This document shows, one piece after another, positions 1 to 8,394 of a DNA stretch of 64,000 nucleotides. Each line of letters starts with the position of its first letter. Within the stretch, counting starts at the first letter, position 1. Location of the stretch: positions 124,001-188,000 of the forward strand of contig NBIV01000030.1 of assembly GCA_003194525.1 (NCBI GenBank), given 5' to 3'. A program made the position numbers and the translations under genes. The notes below the pieces were generated by a model. It saw only the letters and a list, made by a program, of their open reading frames with translations. It made no database searches and had not been told where the DNA came from. Source of the stretch: Gracilariopsis chorda. Taxonomy: Eukaryota > Rhodophyta > Florideophyceae > Gracilariales > Gracilariaceae.

Positions 1-614
1 TGAGTGTTCAGAACACGGGAAGTGATGACAATTTGGCACCTTCAATAAGACTCGCTGCGTGTCTGCAGTGCAGACTCGCAGAAGCCGCAGAAAAACATCG
101 ATTAGAATGAATTAAAGTGAACATTTGTTTGGGTTTCGTACAAGGGTACAGCGGACAAGATGTTGCTGTTTTGAGAGGTGATTGGGTTGTTGCGTCCACG
201 GCGACGTAGACAGGTCAACGACTCGTAGGTAGCAGGTCATATGTGGCGGCGTGCACGGAGAGTGTCTGTTTCAGAAAGGTGGCTGATAGATACAAGCTCA
301 AACGGCGGCTTGCTCTCTTCAACAGAAGACGTTGATCTGAAACGGGCATATCGAAAGAGTGCTTTAAAGTCGTCAGAAGGGGAGGGAAAGAGCGTTACTT
401 GAAGGCGCTGAGCACAGGAAGAAGAAAAAACGTACACCTTCTCTTTGAAAGCGCTCGCGTACAAAGGCGGCGGAACAGCGTGTGAAGCTAAGAAGAAAAG
501 AAGGCTTGTCGAATTCATCGTGTTGTCCACAGCCGGTTGGACTGCGTTTTGGTTTTATTCGGGTGAAGATCGAGAGAGCTGAGACCGGACGTTGGTGAGA
601 AAAGCAACAGAAGA
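1..614. other. Upstream region of DDRGK1, no confident gene
   Basis: I see no recognisable gene here. The minus strand has an open frame from an ATG at 518 down to 237 (93 residues, divergent from DDRGK1, starting MNSTSLLFFLASHAVPPP). Its hydrophobic N-terminus could be a short signal or targeting peptide, but I recognise no family. The stretch probably contains the DDRGK1 promoter and 5' UTR. Confidence 0.4.
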
Positions 615-1466
615 ATGGGGTTGACGATTTGGGAAGTGGTGCCCTTTGTGGCTTTGTTCGGTGTGCTGTTCACGTTGGTGGTATTGTTACAAAAAGTGAG
701 AAATGCGCCTGCACCACAAGTTGCGGAAGGTGACAGAGCGGAAAGCAGAGATGTGGGCGAGACGGGGAGCGGTGTTGAAGAGCGATCGGCAGGAACGGTG
801 AGACGACGCCGGGGCGGACTTGCTCGGATGCGACGTGCTGTTGGCACAGAGGAGGGCGGGGAGGTTGAGGAGAGTGTTGTGAGTGGTGCAGCGGGCAGGA
901 AGAAGAGCAAGAAGGAGGCGAATCGAGAGGCTAGACGGGAAGCGCGTGAAGCGCGGTTAGCGGCGGTTGAGGAACGGCGGGAACGGGAGTCGCGAATGGA
1001 GGAAGCGAGACGTGAGGAGGACGAACGAGAGATGGAGGAGATGCGAGAAAGGGAGGAAGAGGAGAGAAAAGAACAAGAGGAACGCGACAAGAAGGAGAAG
1101 GAAGAATATGAGGCTTGGAAGGACATGTTCAAATTGGAGGAGGAGGGGGAGGATGGAGGGATGGAAGAAGAAGATGAAGAGATGTTGGAGAAATTCTGTG
1201 GTCGGTTGAGGGAGGGTCGGATTGTGGTGTTGGAGGAAGTAGGAATGGAATTTGGAATGGGGACGGAAGAGGTGGTGGATCGGGTGGTGAAGCTGGAGGA
1301 GATGGGACGGATTAATGGGGTGTTTGATGATCGTGGGAAGTACGTTTGCGTTAGTGAGGAGGAAATGAAGCAAATGGCTTTGTTTATTGAGAAGAGGGGT
1401 CGGATTAGTATTGAGGAATTGGCAATTGAAACGAGCCGATTGCTTGAATTGGATTCGGTAACATAA
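615..1466 (+). CDS. DDRGK1: DDRGK domain-containing protein 1 (UFM1-binding protein, UFBP1)
   Basis: A 283-residue ER-anchored adaptor of the UFM1 (ufmylation) pathway. In characterised species DDRGK1 recruits the UFL1 E3 ligase to the ER membrane for ribosome ufmylation and ER quality control. Visible here: an N-terminal signal anchor at about residues 5-25 (VVPFVALFGVLFTLVVLLQ), then a long Arg/Glu-rich, probably coiled-coil region at about 90-175, then the C-terminal winged-helix/PCI-like domain at about 175-280 containing the name-giving motif VFDDRGKYV. Length is close to the roughly 300 residues usual for the family. The ATG at 615 gives the membrane anchor directly, and the gene is one uninterrupted exon. 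A 370-codon antisense open frame over it is a by-product of its purine-rich coding strand. Confidence 0.93.
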   Translation: MGLTIWEVVPFVALFGVLFTLVVLLQKVRNAPAPQVAEGDRAESRDVGETGSGVEERSAGTVRRRRGGLARMRRAVGTEEGGEVEESVVSGAAGRKKSKKEANREARREAREARLAAVEERRERESRMEEARREEDEREMEEMREREEEERKEQEERDKKEKEEYEAWKDMFKLEEEGEDGGMEEEDEEMLEKFCGRLREGRIVVLEEVGMEFGMGTEEVVDRVVKLEEMGRINGVFDDRGKYVCVSEEEMKQMALFIEKRGRISIEELAIETSRLLELDSVT

Positions 1467-2006
1467 GGGGGCGGTGCGTAGCGGGTAGAACGAGTAGATA
1501 CACGGAGGGTGGTAAAAAGGGGTTTTCCTCCTTGCGGGCGTATTGTTTTACACAGGGTTTGTAAGCAGTTTTGTTTGCACGAAGCGGGGCAGGGGTAGGT
1601 GGGCGGGCGGTGGACTGGCGGTCTCAAAGGTGAGGCCGGCGTACTTTGAGGGTTGTTGGTGAGGCTGGGTGCGATGCTTAGGGGGTGTTGCTGGGGGAGA
1701 TTGGGGGTGGTGCGAAGACGGGGTGTGGGCTTGCGGTGGGGAGTGGGTTGGAGATGGGGATTGACGGCGACTTCGGATGTTTGCAGGGGTTAGAAGACGG
1801 GAGTGTCGGGGCTGGGCAGGTGGGGACGGGGTGGTGTGGATGGGTTCTGTGAAGTAACCGGAGGAGTGGTCCCAGCGACGAAGGGCGAGTGTCGGAGGGG
1901 GGAGGGGAGTGTGGGGGAGGAGTAGGGGGCGAGGGTGTCGTTGACGACGTCCTTGCCGGGGACGAAGAAGGGCACGAGGTGGCGCGCGGAGGTGTGCATG
2001 ACGGAT

Positions 2007-2041
<35 letters not shown>

Positions 2042-2430
2042 GGGGGGAACGAGGGGAAGGGGATGGGGATAGGGAGGGGGGGTGATGGAGGTGTGAAGGT
2101 GGGGGCGCGTGGCAGCGGAGTGTGTTGGTAGCAAGGCGTACAGCTGGAGGCCTCGCCGTTTTATGGGCGGCGCGGCGTGTTCGCGTTCGCGTGCGCTTCC
2201 GCGTGTCCGTTCGTGTCGCCATGAGCTGGCACAATTGCAACCGCTTACGTCGCGCTTACAGCGTTCTTGTGCGCGTGGCCACGTGTGGCTGTCACATTGT
2301 TGTACGGCGCACATTGGGCGCGCATTGCTGTACTGACGTTGGCTCCGCTGGACGTGGGCGCGTGGCCAGGTGGCGACGCATTGAGATGCGCTGCGCTGCG
2401 CATTCGCACGTGGACTTCGTGTCCGCTGCC
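1467..2430. other. Intergenic region with very G-rich + strand
   Basis: No gene recognised. The + strand is strongly G-rich and the open frames are low-complexity (poly-Gly one way, poly-Pro the other), so I treat them as spurious. It contains the G34 homopolymer described separately. Confidence 0.6.
2007..2040 (+). repeat. Poly-G tract, 34 consecutive G
   Basis: An uninterrupted run of 34 G, followed after one T by six more G. Such a tract can form a G-quadruplex and is error-prone in both replication and assembly, so its exact length is uncertain. It lies between DDRGK1 and the SPRY-protein gene. Confidence 0.9.
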
Positions 2431-2503
2431 GCTTCTGTAGCTCAGCCGGTTAGAGCGCTAGCCGCACATGCTGTAGGCGCCGAGTTCGAGCGTCGGCATT
2501 TTT
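2431..2503 (+). tRNA. tRNA-like Pol III unit, degenerate or unresolved tRNA
   Basis: The D-arm is canonical (GCTC AGCCGGTTA GAGC), and TAGCTCAGCCGG at 2438-2449 is a perfect A box. A near-B box, GTTCGAGCG, lies at 2484-2492, and five T at 2499-2503 would terminate Pol III. The rest does not fold properly. The 5' acceptor strand (GCTTCTG) has no partner before the T-run, the anticodon stem is imperfect without U33, and the expected G53-C61 pair is G-G. It may be a tRNA pseudogene, a tRNA-derived SINE head, or an unusually split tRNA. I cannot assign an anticodon. Confidence 0.4.
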
Positions 2504-2509
2504 ATGGGA

Positions 2510-2541
2510 GACGTGGCGACGTGGCGACGTGGCGACGTGGT
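2510..2541 (+). repeat. Short 8-bp tandem repeat (GTGGCGAC)
   Basis: About four tandem copies of GTGGCGAC directly downstream of the tRNA-like unit. This is simple-sequence DNA. Confidence 0.7.
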
Positions 2542-2841
2542 GGTGGCGGATGGAGGCGCATGGCGCGGGGGGGCCGCGAGTGCGGCAACGGAAGCGGCAT
2601 GCAGTGAAGCGGCGCGATTTCTGTGGCGAAGCGGCGGGCGTGACGCTCCGGTCCGTGGCGCGCGCCACCGCACGTTTGACGTGTGCCGTGTCACGCGCGT
2701 TGTTGGGCTGCACGTCTCGGCGTGTGTGCGTGTCTGCCTGCGCGTGTGCGCCCCTTTGGGGCTGCCCGCCCCGCCGAGTCGTGTGTGCTCGCTGCTCGTG
2801 CCAGTTGTTGCTCTTAAAACCACCCCCCACACCCCCCCCTT

Positions 2842-2863
2842 CCCCCCCCCCCCCCCCCCCCCC
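2842..2863 (+). repeat. Poly-C tract, 22 consecutive C
   Basis: An uninterrupted C22 run preceded by CACCCCCC and ACCCCCCCCTT, about 80 bp upstream of the SPRY-protein start codon. It has the opposite strand polarity to the G34 tract 0.8 kb upstream, so the two could pair as an inverted repeat. Confidence 0.9.
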
Positions 2864-2944
2864 ATCCCGCAACTCCTCCCCCTTCCCTTCGCGAGATACA
2901 CTCTCATTTCCACTCCTTCTTCAACTTTTACAGTAACTCAAAAC

Positions 2945-4339
2945 ATGACTCTCACTACAACTTGTTCTTCTTCTCCCTCCTTCGACGGCGCTGTGAGAAC
3001 GCGCGCCCCCTTGGTCGGCCTCCTGCTCTCCTCCTCCAACCTCCACCTTCAAAACGCACTTGAAAACTATGACGCCGCCATCATGCACACTCCCCTGGCC
3101 CCTTCACTCTGCGAAATGCGCGTTCAGCTCCACGCCACGGCCTTTGAGCTCGCAGCCACGTTTTCATTGCCTGTAGGTTACGTAGCTGCCAACTGGATTA
3201 CCTCCAACTCCCCGCTTTGTTTCTCCTCTACAAATCGCTTCGCGCGCTCTATGTCAGCGCATGCCGAATCCTCTGCCGTCGCCTTGAACCGCTTCCACGC
3301 CCTTTTGTGCTCCAGGCTGGATGCTGTCCTTGCTCAACGCGCCCATGTCGATTCCGGAGGCGCCCCTCACGCCGCCAGACCCAGTCGAGCACGCTTTGAA
3401 CGAGTATATGAACGCGTCGCCAGACACGTAACAACCCTTGAGCCATCGCGCCAACAACAACAACAACAGCAACAACAACAAGCTACCATTGCCGCCAATG
3501 CACGACGCAAGCCCAGTGCGGAAAAGCTTTCGTGTGGATTTGATGCCTCGCTCACGCACGGTTACATTCAGCTCAGCGCGCAACGGAAGAATGCATGCAA
3601 AACCGTTCAGTCCTTGTATCGCACTGCCGTAGCAGCCGCCCGATTCACCCGCGCCGCCAACTACTACGCGGAGTTCGAAGTGGCTGACGTTGCTGATGGT
3701 GGTTTGTTGGTCGGCGTTGCTCAGCCAACGAACACTTCTTTGAATGGCTTGTTGGGGGAGGCCGCCGGTGCTGCCGCCTTTCATTCAAGTGGGTTTTTCG
3801 TATGTGACAACGAATGGAAGCAGATGGGATGTGCTTTTGGAAATGGTGATGTGGTCGGCTTACTGGTTTGTGTGAACGATTGCTGCTTTGGACTTGCTAG
3901 TTTGGAGCTGTCTACAACCAACAGTTGCATGTCACCAAGTGAGCCTACTACTTGCTCTGGATGCTGCTCCACGGGATGTGGCACTTGTTCGGGCAAGTGT
4001 GCATGTTCAATATCTGTTTTTGTAAATGGTGTTGCGAAGGGAACGCTTCGGGGAGTGGCTTGTTTTGCTGGAGCTTCTTTCGCAACCTGCTTGTATCGAC
4101 GGACACAGAGCGTTGGACTTCGCTGTTGCGCGGTGGAATGGAGGTATTTTGCCGCGGCGGCAGCAGTTGGCAACGGTGATGGTGATTGCATTCGTCTCAA
4201 TGCGGCATGTCACTCGAGACGGTGTGCTTCGGGAAGTGGCGTTACTACAGATGGAGACGGGGACGATGAAGCTGACGAAAAGGTTGCAGACGGTGGCTCG
4301 GACTTGTGCGCGGTGACGTCGTCGGTGCTGACGCCTTAG
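2945..4339 (+). CDS. SPRY-like domain protein with polyglutamine run and Cys-rich insert
   Basis: The frame is open from 2504, but that part crosses the poly-C tract. The ATG at 2945 is the first in-frame ATG and gives 464 residues. The N-terminal half (about 1-160) is not recognised. A glutamine run near residue 170 (CAA/CAG repeat) is followed by a SPRY/B30.2-like beta-sandwich at about 225-410, recognisable by YYAEFEV, LLVGVA, the FFVCDNEWKQMGCAFGNGDVVGLLV region and ISVFVNG. SPRY domains bind peptides and often sit in E3-ligase or RNA-granule proteins; no partner domain is visible here. A Cys-rich stretch (TCSGCCSTGCGTCSGKC) interrupts the domain where the family has a short loop. The C-terminus is acidic. 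The specific function is unknown. Confidence 0.7.
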   Translation: MTLTTTCSSSPSFDGAVRTRAPLVGLLLSSSNLHLQNALENYDAAIMHTPLAPSLCEMRVQLHATAFELAATFSLPVGYVAANWITSNSPLCFSSTNRFARSMSAHAESSAVALNRFHALLCSRLDAVLAQRAHVDSGGAPHAARPSRARFERVYERVARHVTTLEPSRQQQQQQQQQQATIAANARRKPSAEKLSCGFDASLTHGYIQLSAQRKNACKTVQSLYRTAVAAARFTRAANYYAEFEVADVADGGLLVGVAQPTNTSLNGLLGEAAGAAAFHSSGFFVCDNEWKQMGCAFGNGDVVGLLVCVNDCCFGLASLELSTTNSCMSPSEPTTCSGCCSTGCGTCSGKCACSISVFVNGVAKGTLRGVACFAGASFATCLYRRTQSVGLRCCAVEWRYFAAAAAVGNGDGDCIRLNAACHSRRCASGSGVTTDGDGDDEADEKVADGGSDLCAVTSSVLTP

Positions 4340-4625
4340 CTTTGGTTAGTATGGTTGGTGTGCATAGTTTAGAAGTTTTTTGTGTGTACTGCTTGGCGTT
4401 GTAGATACTTGACGCATGTGTAATAAAAGCGCTCGAGGAACGGAGATGCTTTGTGCTTGTAGCTGCGGGCCGGTCGCGTGTGGGTTGTGCTCACTACGCA
4501 ACGTGATGGCGGTGCGTTTTGCGGCGGTGTGTGTGTGACAGGGGAGGTGTCCGGATCCGATTGTAAACGTTAGTGCTGCCGTTCCAATAAATAGACGTAG
4601 TGAGTCAGTGCCTTCCAGCACGGAA
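4340..4625. other. 3' region of the SPRY gene
   Basis: No gene seen. AATAAA at 4422-4427, about 85 bp after the stop codon, is a plausible polyadenylation signal. A second AATAAA lies near 4587. Confidence 0.5.
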
Positions 4626-4730
4626 GTCACATTAGCTCAGTCGGCAGAGCGCAGGTCTCATAATCTCCAACGCAGAAGTAATCCTGAGGTCGCGAGTTCA
4701 AGTCCGCCAATGAACTCCTCGCATGTGGCT
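4626..4730 (+). tRNA. tRNA-Met (CAU, elongator type) with anticodon-loop intron and putative T-loop intron
   Basis: Acceptor GTCACAT (4626-4632) pairs completely with ATGTGGC (4723-4729), including one G-U. Then come T8-A9, the D-arm GCTC/GAGC (4635-4650) and the anticodon arm CAGGT CTCATA with CAT at 4659-4661. An 18-nt canonical intron occupies 4663-4680. The 3' anticodon strand TCCTG ends at 4686; the T31-T39 opposition also occurs in plant elongator tRNA-Met. The T-arm begins GCGAG TTCAAGT (4692-4703), but its partner CTCGC lies at 4718-4722. Removing 14 nt (about 4704-4717) restores a perfect 5-bp T-stem flush with the acceptor stem. The B box is intact, and TTTTT at 4743-4747 can end Pol III transcription. 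The pairing argues for a real gene with two introns. Confidence 0.88.
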
Positions 4731-5284
4731 ATCTCCCGAAATCTTTTTGCTCCAAACCTCATCTTCGTGACATCTCCTTCGCGTCTCAACCCTTTCTTTT
4801 GCGCTCATGGTTTTATGTGTGCGCCCATACTTCTGTGTGCGCGCCATACAGCCCCGTCGCCCCCTTCGCCCCTTTGCGTCCATGTGCGCGCAGCCAACGC
4901 CTTTGCGGCTCGCGCCGCGTACTTCTTGTGCACCCCCTCCAATTGTTTATTCTCCTTGTCAAAAGGTGAAGTAGAGGGTATGAGCACTCTCTCGCGGACG
5001 CCTCGATTATCGCCCTGTCAGAGGCAACCGTTCTTGGTGTTTACCCCTTACCGCTCTTCCACATCATTGCTTGTCCCCAAGGACTTGCCTAAAATCCATA
5101 CTTATGTTAATGCCTTGTTTCTGCGCTCGCAACTTTGCATCCACATCGTTCCCTGCAAATGGCGCATCCGTTATTTGTCCACCTGCAACACTTCGAGACG
5201 CCGCATCCAATCACTATGCACACAAACAAAACCATTCCCCCCTTCCCACCTCCCTCTTTCATGGCTCTTGATGCCCTAACCACT
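4731..5284. other. Intergenic region between tRNA-Met and the DP gene
   Basis: Pyrimidine-rich DNA with no recognisable gene. A + strand open frame runs straight through the tRNA and is therefore spurious. Confidence 0.6.
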
Positions 5285-6025
5285 TCAGCGAACGACTTGG
5301 GGCATCGCAGATGCTCGTAGACAGAACAGTCTCATTATAATTCCAACGTCATTAATGACTTGAAATGGTGCAGATAGACCAATGCCCAACCAACGAGCGT
5401 CCACAGAACATTCCGCTCGCAACTCTGTGCTGCACTTCGAACGCAGCACAAAGAAGGGCAATTCAATACGTGACTGTTTCTGTCGCGGCCCCTCCGCACA
5501 TGCCAAACGTCGATTGCGCTCAATTACATGAAACAGTGACGCCGTCATTTTGGACAGCTGTTTGACGTTTTTGCGTTTGCGCTCGATGCGAGCGCGCACC
5601 AACCGCGTCAGACGCTCGAGAACAATCACTTCCGTGTTGCCGTCGTTGTGATCAGAGCTCACGAAATTCCATCGTACGGATGGAAACGCTTGTGTTAGAT
5701 GCAGAGCCCGAAGCACTTGCAAAGCGTCGTACACCCTTCGGCGCAAGTTACGCGAATTTGTAGCGGACAGAGAAGCGTTTGCAACTCGACCGTTTGTAAA
5801 CGACCATGTTGAGTGTGCAGAGTTCGGACAGCAGTCTTTAGCCAGCTCATTGGCCAGCTGTTGAGCGGTCTTGAGGCGCGTTGTGCGCAGTTTGTAGATG
5901 AGGTTTAACGTGATGGAGCGCAGATTGGACGGCGGAGCGTGTGTTGATGTAGCCCGCATCGTTGGGACACGAGTTTGTAGGTGACAGTTAGTGCTTGCTG
6001 AAGTAGGCGCACTTGGACTTGTCAT
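5285..6025 (-). CDS. DP: DP-family transcription factor (E2F dimerisation partner)
   Basis: A 246-residue protein from the ATG at 6025; the frame is open further 5' but has no other ATG. After a Ser/Thr/Pro-rich tail of about 30 residues comes a winged-helix DNA-binding domain at about 30-115 with the diagnostic NLRRRVYDALQVL. The RRxYD core contacts DNA, and the RRRVYDAL form marks DP rather than E2F. It is followed by the DP dimerisation region: a basic coiled coil (RARIERKRKNVKQL, FHVIERNRR), a beta segment (IELPFFVLRS) and the family-like end (PFQVINDVGIIMRL). DP pairs with E2F to control S-phase genes. The protein is shorter than animal DP (about 400 residues) and close to minimal algal forms. 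Its sequence is divergent but the order of elements is complete. Confidence 0.85.
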   Translation of the reverse strand: MTSPSAPTSASTNCHLQTRVPTMRATSTHAPPSNLRSITLNLIYKLRTTRLKTAQQLANELAKDCCPNSAHSTWSFTNGRVANASLSATNSRNLRRRVYDALQVLRALHLTQAFPSVRWNFVSSDHNDGNTEVIVLERLTRLVRARIERKRKNVKQLSKMTASLFHVIERNRRLACAEGPRQKQSRIELPFFVLRSKCSTELRAECSVDARWLGIGLSAPFQVINDVGIIMRLFCLRASAMPQVVR

Positions 6026-8335
6026 TGCTTCACCACGACTTGCCTCTTGCCATACAAGCCACCGGACAGTGCCGCAAGCGCGTGAGGCCGCATTCACCGC
6101 TCGCTGACGCGACTGGTGGTTGCGCCTTTGAAGAACGCCCTCTTGTGCAGCCGTTCTCTCGCGCCGTATCTCGAATGCAGACAATGGCGAACCTGTGCCC
6201 TTTTGACTGTTTCGTGGTGAGCTTTCTCTGCATTTTCGCGCCCTTTCCTTAAAGAGCCTGAGTTACGGGACGCCACGCACGTCAATTGGGCCACTATACA
6301 AGCGGGTATTGTTTTCTCCTTGTTCCTCATGCGCAACACCATGTAATATTAGCAACAGTCGAGCCGCTTGGGTCACGCATGCCGCCTCCACTGCAGAGCT
6401 GTCATTGGTGCATGTCAGTTTGTCGACGCCGTTTTCTTGCTTCACAACTTCGAAAAGTTCCTCTTTCTCCCACGGCTGCAAATGTGGGCTTGTTTGTCCC
6501 ACAAGAACAACTTCACACTCCACCGCTGAGATGTCCCGCCGACCCCTCCGGCGGTTTGGCTATCTACAGCTCTGCGGAAAAAGCCAAAACAGAAGCGCCG
6601 TCATGTCACGTATGTTTCTTTCAATTCGGAACTATATTCGCGTTCTGTCAGCAACACCTTGAGCCACTTCCCTTTCTCTCTACCTCCATGACCGCTGATG
6701 TTGGCTTAGAACTGCTTACAAACAGCACGAGCACACAAGCCACGAAGCTTGTGCCCCCTCGCACCTGTCTGTCAGTGCTGGAGAACCAGTGCAAAAAAAA
6801 AACAGCAGACAAATTACTCGTGACGAGCTGTTCAAACTTGCACGCTCTCTGCATCTACGAAGGGGCCAAGAGTTGCGCGTAGTCACGTACCAGGGGTACA
6901 GGCAAGACTAAGACAATAACGTCACTTCTGGTCTGCGTCGCTGTGGATAGTGGGGAAGTCGGCTCGGCCCGAAGCGCCGAGCCACGGTTCATTGTGGTCA
7001 ATAGCCGAAGTCGACGCAAGGGCAAGAGTTAACCCTTTACCAACGGTACCAACCGTAGGCATACACCAAGGTAACATTGCCCGGGTAGCTTAAGCAACGA
7101 AACAACTGATATGTAAGTCCCGCACTCTTCGACCGCATTAAGCCAACCGCCAACAAACAGGGCGTGAGCCACGAAGAAGATCATACTCGATGAACCACGA
7201 CATTCATGATTCGTTCGGTGAGCTACAAATTATCTGGTGAACTGGTCGTGAGCGCTATCCCTAAAGCCTTTCGATAAAAAGAGGTCACGCAAAAGAACGG
7301 CGGATAGGCGTATCTTGGTTCGGGCATTTTATTCGGCACAAGGTGTAAGATTCCGGTTAAACCAAAAAGATCTGCCCGCGTGTTACAAATGAAAAGACAT
7401 TATCCACGTGGAATCTCAAAATATCTCCCCATCGACATCATACCACAAGCAAGTGGAAAAGACATCACGATCGTGTGACTGCGTTGCTCCAGGTAAGAGG
7501 GCTAGCGGTAGCCCTTACCGTTGACACCATCATACCCTTGAGGAAAGTGAAAGCACGAAAGCACGAAAGCAAAAATTGTTTGTGGGATACAACAGTTGCG
7601 AACAGTATGACTCAGAGGGTCATAGATTAGGATTATCTTTGGTACGCGTTGCAATCAATGAAGCATACGAAACGCTTAGGTCTCCACCTGGAAGCCGAAA
7701 GTAACTCTTGAAACGTTTCTTAGGCAGCTCTGCTTTGCAGATCTGCACACAATCGCATATATGATCGGATACATCTATCACACGAGGGACTTGCGGCTAA
7801 GCTTACTGAACAAGAAGGTGCCAACCTTAGGTACGGCCAAACTCTTCCTGTTCTTTTCTTGGGCTTGTGACACAAGCCTTGCGTACCTCATTTCGACAAT
7901 ACGAAGAAGATTCTCGTTCTACAAACTACTGAATTCGAGTCATTGATAACAAGTTATATCTATTTCTCTCTTTGCTCTATCAGCTCGCAAGCACAGACCC
8001 CGGGGATATTTTCTTCTACGTCGTTTCCGACGAAAATTCTACAGTCACGCAGATATTTCAGCACTTCATATGTAACGTTCTCACGGCTTTGTGCGCGAGG
8101 ATTCCTTCATGTGTGTCATCAGACCCTTTCTCAAAAAGTGTGGGCAACCTAGGTTCCTAGGAGACTAACTTTCAGCAAACATGCACCATTGCGTTCGGCC
8201 GGTCACAAGTATTGAGCGGTTACCAAAGAAGCGCATCGGAGATTCATTGCTGTGGCAAAGAAGTGAACAAAGTTTAACACGACGGAAGAGAGTCGACAAA
8301 TATTAACAATCCATTTGCTTTACGTTTGGTCAGCA
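6026..8335. other. Region without recognisable gene
   Basis: Several open frames of 60-198 codons exist on both strands, but none shows a known domain. One minus-strand frame, 6263-6523 (VVLVGQTSPHLQPWEKEELF), has protein-like composition and could be a terminal exon; I cannot identify it. Hairpins occur at 6961-6983 (8-bp stem GGCTCGGC) and near 7498-7514, the latter related to one at 8841-8864. Confidence 0.5.
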
Positions 8336-8394
8336 AAGTGAGTGCGTACCATCACTACACCAAAGTTTGGTGTAGTGATGGTACGCACTCACTT
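8336..8394. repeat. Perfect palindrome, 29-bp arms with a 1-nt centre
   Basis: Arms 8336-8364 and 8366-8394 are exact reverse complements around G8365. It is not part of a visible gene. It could be the fold-back of a small transposon, a cruciform site, or a palindromic assembly artefact. Confidence 0.9.

Noticed and set aside
515-1627. 370-codon minus-strand open frame
   Set aside because: It is the antisense of DDRGK1; its Ser/Arg-rich composition follows from the purine-rich coding strand, and DDRGK1 has clear domain evidence.
2431-2595. Possible T-loop intron in the tRNA-like unit, with CGGAAGC at 2589-2595 pairing 7/7 with its 5' acceptor strand
   Set aside because: No T-stem partner precedes the match, and a T5 Pol III terminator lies in between; a chance match is likely.
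4608-5279. 223-codon + frame
   Set aside because: It reads through the tRNA-Met gene and both its introns, and has no domain.
6263-6523. 86-codon minus frame with plausible protein composition
   Set aside because: No ATG start and no family match; it might be a terminal exon but I cannot support a gene.
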